Shown piece by piece: positions 4,858-10,150 of a stretch of 10,150 nucleotides of DNA; position 1 is the first letter of the stretch, and the number at the start of each line of letters is the position of its first letter. Made by a program: the position numbers and the translations under genes. This DNA is from Sphingobacteriales bacterium (GTDB lineage: Bacteria; Bacteroidota; Bacteroidia; Sphingobacteriales; Sphingobacteriaceae). The DNA lies in contig JAGVEE010000284.1 in NCBI GenBank assembly GCA_020058405.1, forward strand, positions 1 through 10,150. Reading direction: 5' to 3'. The notes beneath the pieces are model-generated. The model made no database searches, was not told the origin of the DNA, and worked only from the letters and a program-made list of their open reading frames with translations.

Positions 4858-7044
4858 TTAATGTTGCACCATTAGTTTCTTGGTTTCAATACCTTTATCT
4901 GTTAGTATTTGCAGAATGTAGATTCCGTTCTCTAAAGTTGAAACATCTATTTGTATAAAATCTTCTTTCGTTTTTTCTGAACGAATTTTCGTTCCATTTA
5001 AATTGAAAACAGTGAGTTCTATTGGCCCAGTAGAAATTGATTTTATGTTGATGTGTTTGTTTGCTGGGTTAGGATACATGGTGCTAAGCTCAACATTTGC
5101 ATGGCTCGCATAAGAGCTAGTTCCTCCATACTCATACAAGCCTTTACTTGAAGTAGCAAGTATGCTGCTACCTATTAATAACGATTTTACTTGTGTGCCA
5201 GCACTCAAGCCTGCATTAAATGCTTGCCAAGTTAATCCTGCATCTATAGACCTTATAATGGTAATCGTATTTTGTTGAGTAGAATCAAATCCTAAACAAT
5301 AAATGTCTGTTCCTCTGTAAAAAAAGCTCTCGTAAAAATTATCGGTATAAAATTTATACGATCCATATTTCAATACTTTCTCAAAAACTAAACTGTCGTT
5401 TTTTATTTTGAATAAACTGTCGGGTTTAAAATAAGTATTCTTTAAAAAATAGAATTCGTTATTATACACGCTTGTGTTCTCATACCAAACATCGCCCATG
5501 GTATGTTTTAATAATTTCCAATTGCTTGCATTATTTTCTAATTCGTAAATAGCCGTTTTTTTGATATTGTTTTCATAGTAATTATTTACTACCACCAAGT
5601 TTCCGCTAACTCCGTTGTAGGTATTAAAATACGAAGCATTGCTTGGCACAGCTGTGCTAACATCTGCCCAAGTATTACTTTGTTCATTATAGAATTTATA
5701 CGATTTTACATTCGATTCTGTAACGCTCATCCATACTCCATTTGTTGTTATGCCTAAAACTTGCCTTTGCGAAAAATTACCAGCCGGCATCACTAAAGTA
5801 TCCCATGCTACACCATCCACAGATTTATATATTTTATCACTTGGCATTAAGTACGCATTAAACACATATAAATTATTTGCACTTGCTTTTAGTGCGGTAC
5901 CTGTTCTTTCTGTACTGATGTTTACAGCAGAAAAACTTATCGCATTATCTGCAGAAACAGATACACCTGCCTCTGGACTGCTCACATAAATTTTATTTTT
6001 GAAAACAAGCATGTCGCCTAAACTAGCGGCAAACAATCCGTTGTTTTTTTCTACTCTATTAAAATTTGTATCGAGTTCAAAAATACCTGCTCTGCTACTT
6101 GCTAAAAAAGTAGAACCATTTTTTACTTTAATAGAAGAGTAATAGCCATATAAACTTGAGGTGCTAACATTGGTCCAGTCTATCCCATTTTTCGATCTTA
6201 AAACTTTTGGAGAATTAAAGAATGGATGAAAACAGAATCCTCCTGCTGTATAAAGTTTAGAATAGTTTTCGCTGAACTCTGTACCTTTAACCCATGTGCT
6301 GCCATTGTAACCAAATAACCTTGTAGCAATAATGGTACTGTTTTGGTTATACTCAGGTATCATTAATACTAAATTGTTTCCTGCAGCCCCCATTCCTCTA
6401 ATGTCTGTATTTGCTGGAATGCCGGCAGTATTTACCGTAACCATTTTGTTTTCGGCATCTAACTTTTTTAAGAAAGCACTTTTACTCGACCATAAACTAC
6501 CAGTGTATCCCCATAAATACAATTCGTTGTTTAAGGTAAAAATATTGATGGCAGCCGTTACTGTATCGGCAATACTCCAATTAGCTCCAGCATCTTTTGA
6601 AATATAAAGCGTACTAAGTCTTGTATTAAAATCTGTTTTTGTTAGAAACAAGTTTGAGTTTTTTATGCCGAAGGTTGTTTCGTATGCTGGCCTTACTGTG
6701 GAAGTATTAATCAAACTCCAATTTACTCCTTCATTGGTAGATCTGTAAAGTTTAGATCTGAAATAGGCATAAACCGTATCGTTGCTTAAGTGTAATGCGT
6801 TGGGTTCAACATCATTTACATAATTGCTTAAGTCGGCATCCATGTCTGCCGAAATTTTCAACCAATTATCCGCATTATCTGTACTTGCATACACACCATC
6901 GGTGCTTAGCGTTATAATTTTCCCAGATGTTAAGCTTATTAAATCGGAGCATACAGCGCCTTTAATTGAATTTTTTCTTTGCCATGTTTGAGCATCAACA
7001 AAAAACGGAAGGCTAAGTAGTAAGATTGCGTAAAAATATTTCAT
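4858..7044 (-). CDS. BNR/beta-propeller T9SS cargo protein
   Basis: The 728-residue protein has a signal peptide (likely cleaved after VDA at residue 18) and a T9SS type A sorting domain at about 656-728 (MYPNPANKHINI, FNLNGTKI, IDVSTLENGIYIL). It should therefore be exported and surface-attached or released. The body is a series of BNR/sialidase-like Asp-box repeats of the SxDxGxxW type: STDNADNW (54-61), RSTNEGVNW (101-109), SKDAGANW (149-156), RSKNGIDW (283-290), KSVDGVAW (407-414) and RSIDAGLTW (598-606). Further short strands such as SSRAGIFELD and SSKGLYEYG are typical of a seven- or eight-bladed propeller. No catalytic sialidase residues are evident, so binding or display is likelier than enzymatic activity. 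The exact ligand is unknown. A -7 box lies 22 nt before the ATG, so it is transcribed on its own, ending against the GNAT terminator. Confidence 0.9.
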   Translation of the reverse strand: MKYFYAILLLSLPFFVDAQTWQRKNSIKGAVCSDLISLTSGKIITLSTDGVYASTDNADNWLKISADMDADLSNYVNDVEPNALHLSNDTVYAYFRSKLYRSTNEGVNWSLINTSTVRPAYETTFGIKNSNLFLTKTDFNTRLSTLYISKDAGANWSIADTVTAAINIFTLNNELYLWGYTGSLWSSKSAFLKKLDAENKMVTVNTAGIPANTDIRGMGAAGNNLVLMIPEYNQNSTIIATRLFGYNGSTWVKGTEFSENYSKLYTAGGFCFHPFFNSPKVLRSKNGIDWTNVSTSSLYGYYSSIKVKNGSTFLASSRAGIFELDTNFNRVEKNNGLFAASLGDMLVFKNKIYVSSPEAGVSVSADNAISFSAVNISTERTGTALKASANNLYVFNAYLMPSDKIYKSVDGVAWDTLVMPAGNFSQRQVLGITTNGVWMSVTESNVKSYKFYNEQSNTWADVSTAVPSNASYFNTYNGVSGNLVVVNNYYENNIKKTAIYELENNASNWKLLKHTMGDVWYENTSVYNNEFYFLKNTYFKPDSLFKIKNDSLVFEKVLKYGSYKFYTDNFYESFFYRGTDIYCLGFDSTQQNTITIIRSIDAGLTWQAFNAGLSAGTQVKSLLIGSSILATSSKGLYEYGGTSSYASHANVELSTMYPNPANKHINIKSISTGPIELTVFNLNGTKIRSEKTKEDFIQIDVSTLENGIYILQILTDKGIETKKLMVQH

Positions 7045-7066
7045 TTAAGATAAATTTTGATGTACT

Positions 7067-7074
7067 CAAAACTA
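7067..7074 (-). promoter_or_regulatory. Bacteroidota -7 promoter box for the propeller gene
   Basis: On the minus strand this reads TAGTTTTG, an exact TAnnTTTG match, with 22 nt to the ATG at 7044. A matching -33 element at the usual spacing is not evident. The 93-bp spacer holds no other feature I can support. Confidence 0.6.
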
Positions 7075-7137
7075 TCTATATAGGAATGCAATATATATAC
7101 CTTGTAAGTTGTATTTAATACTAAGTGGTGGTGGGTA

Positions 7138-7611
7138 TTAATTCGCTTTGCCGTATCTAAATTCCTCGAAATTATCAGCACCGTCTACAGTTCCCTCAAT
7201 TCTGGCAAATAAAGAATCGCTCGACATTTTTTTGTAGATGATACGTTGTGGGTAATCGTGGTTTATGTTTTCAAAAACTGCTTGCTCTTCAATGTCAACT
7301 AAGGTAAAGTCGGTAGTTTCTTCGTTGTTTACCGTAACCGAATATATTATTTGGCCATTACGTAAAATCACTTTTGCGTTTTCAGAAAAGGTAGTGTCGC
7401 CATCTGTAGAAATCGCAAATGCGTGACCATTATAAGTAGAGTCGTCAACTTTATCCCAATTCTCAAAAAGGGTACCTTCTTCTGTTTTACTTTCCCAATT
7501 CCCGAGCATCCACTTTAAACTAGAAAGCTCAACAGATTTGTCGCTGCTGCATGCTTGGAATAAGAAAATTGAACTGCAAATAAAAGATGCTTTTAAAAGT
7601 TGGGTTTTCAT
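7138..7611 (-). CDS. DUF6265-like lipoprotein, function unknown
   Basis: This 157-residue protein starts with a lipoprotein-type signal (MKTQLLKASF..., hydrophobic stretch, FQAC with Cys21 as candidate lipidation site, then SSDK). The mature part is a small lipocalin-like beta protein: LKWMLGNWES (31-40) near the start, then FENWDKVDD, and FENINHDYPQRIIY (112-125) followed by a LFARIEG-type strand. This WxxGxW...HDYPQRI pattern matches my recollection of the uncharacterised DUF6265 family; a profile search would settle the name. Biological role is unknown. It has its own -7 box and is separated by 73 nt from the phosphoesterase upstream, so it is probably a separate transcription unit. Confidence 0.82.
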   Translation of the reverse strand: MKTQLLKASFICSSIFLFQACSSDKSVELSSLKWMLGNWESKTEEGTLFENWDKVDDSTYNGHAFAISTDGDTTFSENAKVILRNGQIIYSVTVNNEETTDFTLVDIEEQAVFENINHDYPQRIIYKKMSSDSLFARIEGTVDGADNFEEFRYGKAN

Positions 7612-7627
7612 GGCGTTTAGTATACCG

Positions 7628-7635
7628 CAAAAGTA
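7628..7635 (-). promoter_or_regulatory. Bacteroidota -7 promoter box for the DUF6265-like gene
   Basis: The minus strand reads TACTTTTG, identical to the box before the rhodanese gene, and lies 16 nt before the ATG at 7611. No -33 element at the usual spacing was found. Confidence 0.62.
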
Positions 7636-7684
7636 ATCACTTAATTTACAAAATGTTAATTTTTATTTAAACATTTCTTAATTA

Positions 7685-8968
7685 TTATCCTCTTTTGAAT
7701 TCGAAAATGGTAATCTCTGGTAAAATTCCAATTCTGCCTGGGTAGCCTAAGAAACCATATCCAACGTTTACATATAGTTTTTGAGCATTGCTTTCATATA
7801 AGCCCGACCATTCTGGATATACATATTGTACTGGACTCCATTTAAAATCGCCAAACTCTACTCCAAACTGCATACCATGTGTGTGTCCAGCAAACATCAT
7901 GTCTATATCTTTATGATCTTTTAAAATTTGTGCTCTCCAATGGCTAGGGTCGTGTGAGAGTAATAGTTTCACCGGAGAGTCGTCTGTGCCCTGTTTTGCC
8001 TTTTCAATATCGCCTTTGCGTGGGAATCTTAAAGAAGAACCCCAATTCTCTACACCAATAATTGAAATCTCTTCGCCACCTAGTTTCAATTTTCTGTTCT
8101 CATTCAACAATAAATCCCAACCCAAATTTTTATGAACTTCGTATAAATCCTCTAAATTTTTCTGCTTTGCTTTAGCACTTGGCCATTGAACATAATCGCC
8201 ATAATCATGGTTGCCTAAAATTGAGTACACTCCTAATGGTGCCTTTATTTTTTCGAAGATGTTTGTATACTCTCGCATCTCCGAGGTTTTATCATTAACT
8301 AAATCTCCAGTAAAAAATACTAAATCACACTTTTCAGCATTTAATAAATCAACACCTCCTTGCACCGCAATTTTATCATAAAAACTTCCTGAATGAACGT
8401 CGGAAATTTGCCCGAGTTTTATCCCGTCAAAACTCTTCGGTAAATTAGGCAAGTAAATGGTTTTGCGTTTTATTTGGTAATCGTAAACATTATTAGATAT
8501 TAAGCCATAGTTCATGGTTACAAAAGGCAAACCCGCCATCACTAAACCGGTTTTACTTAAAAACTCCGATCGTGTCATCCCATTTTTAACTTCTGAAACT
8601 ACTAGCTCACCACCATTTTCTATTTCCCTATTTTCTCTTTTCTTAATTCCTAGTTTCTTCAATACCCATGTAATCCCCCTTCGTATATCATCAATCAACA
8701 AAAACGGAATGGCAAATAATTTAGAGAAATAATGAATGAAAAACCAAACTAATATTACAGTTCGCAGTACTCTACCAATAGATAAAAAAATACCCATAAA
8801 CAAGCCAGCTAAGGTAATGGTTACTATAAACCAATATCCTCGCAATATCCAACGGCGTTTATTTTCGGAAGTATATTGAAGCGATACTTTTACCGCTTGA
8901 AAAACATAATAATCAACAATAAGCAATATGCCCGAAACGAGCAATAAATTTAAAATCCTACTTTCCAT
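7685..8968 (-). CDS. Membrane-anchored calcineurin-like metallophosphoesterase
   Basis: This 427-residue protein has hydrophobic segments at about 6-26, 45-63 and 67-92, a charged linker, and a further signal-anchor-like stretch at about 131-157 (TRSEFLSKTGLVMAG, resembling a degenerate Tat signal with one Arg). The C-terminal half is a metallophosphoesterase domain with the full dimetal set: DVH (190-192), GDLVND (221-226), GNHD (252-255), SHD (338-340) and GHTH (361-364). The arrangement resembles the YaeI/YkuE group, some of which act on phospholipid-type phosphoesters at the membrane. The substrate here is unproven. The catalytic domain probably faces the periplasm, given the second hydrophobic segment directly before it. 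It starts 7 nt after the stop of the AAA+ ATPase gene, indicating co-transcription from a promoter outside the window. Confidence 0.92.
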   Translation of the reverse strand: MESRILNLLLVSGILLIVDYYVFQAVKVSLQYTSENKRRWILRGYWFIVTITLAGLFMGIFLSIGRVLRTVILVWFFIHYFSKLFAIPFLLIDDIRRGITWVLKKLGIKKRENREIENGGELVVSEVKNGMTRSEFLSKTGLVMAGLPFVTMNYGLISNNVYDYQIKRKTIYLPNLPKSFDGIKLGQISDVHSGSFYDKIAVQGGVDLLNAEKCDLVFFTGDLVNDKTSEMREYTNIFEKIKAPLGVYSILGNHDYGDYVQWPSAKAKQKNLEDLYEVHKNLGWDLLLNENRKLKLGGEEISIIGVENWGSSLRFPRKGDIEKAKQGTDDSPVKLLLSHDPSHWRAQILKDHKDIDMMFAGHTHGMQFGVEFGDFKWSPVQYVYPEWSGLYESNAQKLYVNVGYGFLGYPGRIGILPEITIFEFKRG

Positions 8969-8975
8969 TTTTTAA

Positions 8976-10150
8976 CTAGCGGAATCTATAATCGTTATCA
9001 AAACCTAAATCATCATCTTCTTCAGAAAAGTTATTTCCAAATAAGGTGTTTAGCATGTCTTTAAACTCGAATCCTTTTTCAATATAATTTTTGCTAATTA
9101 ACGAATATTCTGCCAATGCATGCAAGGTTAATTCCATCATGAATAAAGTAGTATCGTCGTCGAGCTTTTTAAACTGTTGTTTTACCAGTTTTTCTAAGCC
9201 GGGCACTAATAATAAATTTTCTTTATATCCAGATTGGCTTAATTTATCGGTAACATTTAACTGATTGCCCTCACCAAACCAATTGATGATTTCTTGATAT
9301 GGATTTTTCTCTTTTAATTTTTTAGATTTTTCAGGATCCGGCATTTGTTGTATAAACAAAGTTTTAATAGCCTTGCCTAATAACAACTGCGCAACTTTTG
9401 CAGGCCCTTCTAATTCTCCTTCATATACCAACTCTATCTTGCCAGTTATAGATGGCAAAACACCAATAAAATCGGTAATGCGTATGTTCGTCGATTTTTC
9501 TTTGTTCAAAATCATCCTACGCTCGGCAGTACTTATTAAATTCTCATAAGCACTAATAGTTAATCTTGCAGAAACACCACTCTTTTTATCTATGTATTCA
9601 CTTCCTCTGGCTTCAAAAGCTAATTGCTCGATTAAATCTTTCGCCAACTCGAAAACCTTAATCGATTTTTTTTGGTCAGCATTTATAGCTGCTTCTTGTT
9701 GAGTAATCGATTTCGAAATTTCAATAGTTTTTGGGTAATGTGTTAAAATCTGACTTTCAATTCTATCTTTTAATGGAGTAACAATGCTACCTCTGTTTGT
9801 GTAATCTTCAGGGTTTGCAGTAAATACAAATTGTATATCCAGCGGTAATCTTAATTTAAATCCTCTAATCTGAATGTCCTTTTCTTGTAAGATGTTAAAC
9901 AAGGCAACTTGTATACGTGCTTGCAAATCTGGCAATTCATTTATCACAAATATTTGTCGGTGCGAACGTGGTATTAAGCCGTAGTGTATTACTCGTTCAT
10001 CTGCATATGACAATTTTTGTGAAGCTGCTTTTATAGGATCTACATCACCAATTAAATCGGCAACGGTTACATCTGGAGTAGCTAACTTTTCGGTATAGCG
10101 CTCATCTCTGTGTAGCCATGCAATGGGAGTTTTATCTCCAAATTTTTCAA
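8976..10150 (-). CDS. MoxR/ChlI-type AAA+ ATPase, 5' end beyond the window
   Basis: The frame is open from the stop at 8976 to the right edge, giving about 390 C-terminal residues. The start and Walker A lie outside; the TTG at 10011-10013 is internal, because conserved sequence (WLHRDERYTEKLATPDVTV, ADLIGDVDPIKAA) continues upstream of it. Visible AAA+ parts are the Walker B strand IFVINELPDL followed by QARIQVALFNILQE, the sensor 1 segment FVFTANPEDYTNRG, the arginine-finger region PLKDRIES, and a helical lid with SGVSARLTISAYENL. This matches the magnesium-chelatase-subunit-I-like ATPases of Bacteroidota, which are not for chlorophyll synthesis and often work as MoxR-type chaperones with VWA-domain partners. 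The tail ends in an acidic EEDDDLGFDNDYRFR stretch. Walker B has Asn where Asp is usual. The downstream phosphoesterase is 7 nt away; any VWA partner would have to lie outside the window. Confidence 0.9.
   Translation of the reverse strand, partial: EKFGDKTPIAWLHRDERYTEKLATPDVTVADLIGDVDPIKAASQKLSYADERVIHYGLIPRSHRQIFVINELPDLQARIQVALFNILQEKDIQIRGFKLRLPLDIQFVFTANPEDYTNRGSIVTPLKDRIESQILTHYPKTIEISKSITQQEAAINADQKKSIKVFELAKDLIEQLAFEARGSEYIDKKSGVSARLTISAYENLISTAERRMILNKEKSTNIRITDFIGVLPSITGKIELVYEGELEGPAKVAQLLLGKAIKTLFIQQMPDPEKSKKLKEKNPYQEIINWFGEGNQLNVTDKLSQSGYKENLLLVPGLEKLVKQQFKKLDDDTTLFMMELTLHALAEYSLISKNYIEKGFEFKDMLNTLFGNNFSEEDDDLGFDNDYRFR

Noticed and set aside
7651..7676. AAATGTT/AACATTT hairpin as terminator of the phosphoesterase gene
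   Set aside because: It has only 7 bp with one G-C pair, a 12-nt loop and no T-tract, so it is expected by chance in AT-rich DNA.
10011..10013. TTG as start of the AAA+ ATPase
   Set aside because: The frame stays open to the window edge and encodes conserved family sequence upstream, so the gene simply runs off the window.

Overview
The window reads as chromosomal DNA of a member of the Bacteroidota (Flavobacteriales/Chitinophagales-like; I cannot place it more finely). The evidence is AT-rich DNA, two secreted proteins ending in type IX secretion (T9SS) C-terminal sorting domains, relaxed lipobox signal peptides, no Shine-Dalgarno sequences before the start codons, and -7 boxes of the Bacteroidota form TAnnTTTG about 16-22 nt before three start codons.

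Layout. 50-742 (+) encodes a small T9SS-exported protein with a cysteine-containing beta domain. It converges on a minus-strand pair, an APC-family amino acid permease (2022-3476) followed 4 nt later by a lipoprotein serine hydrolase of the class C beta-lactamase/esterase fold (845-2017). A 454-bp gene-free stretch (3477-3930) holds three copies of a REP-like palindromic element plus 8-bp-period arrays. Then come a single-domain rhodanese (3931-4242) and a GNAT acetyltransferase (4406-4831), both on plus, separated by a large nested palindrome. A strong intrinsic terminator ends the GNAT gene. The rest is on minus, in transcription order: a MoxR/ChlI-type AAA+ ATPase cut by the right edge (8976-10150), a membrane-anchored metallophosphoesterase 7 nt behind it (7685-8968), a DUF6265-like lipoprotein with its own promoter (7138-7611), and a 728-residue BNR/beta-propeller T9SS cargo with its own promoter (4858-7044).

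How the parts work together. The permease and serine hydrolase are almost certainly co-transcribed, and the hydrolase may release a substrate the permease takes up; that functional link is inference. ATPase and phosphoesterase also form a tight pair. The remaining genes look like independent housekeeping or envelope functions.

I see no recognisable defence, phage, biosynthetic or CRISPR system. The unusual content is between genes. Three spacers each carry 7- or 8-bp-period word arrays in inverted, partly nested arrangement, each with its own word. In two of them the repeated sequence reaches into the stop codons of flanking genes and in one it also ends exactly at a start codon. One spacer adds a 37-bp inverted repeat with 36 of 37 bases matching. 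This is the best candidate here for something not well described.
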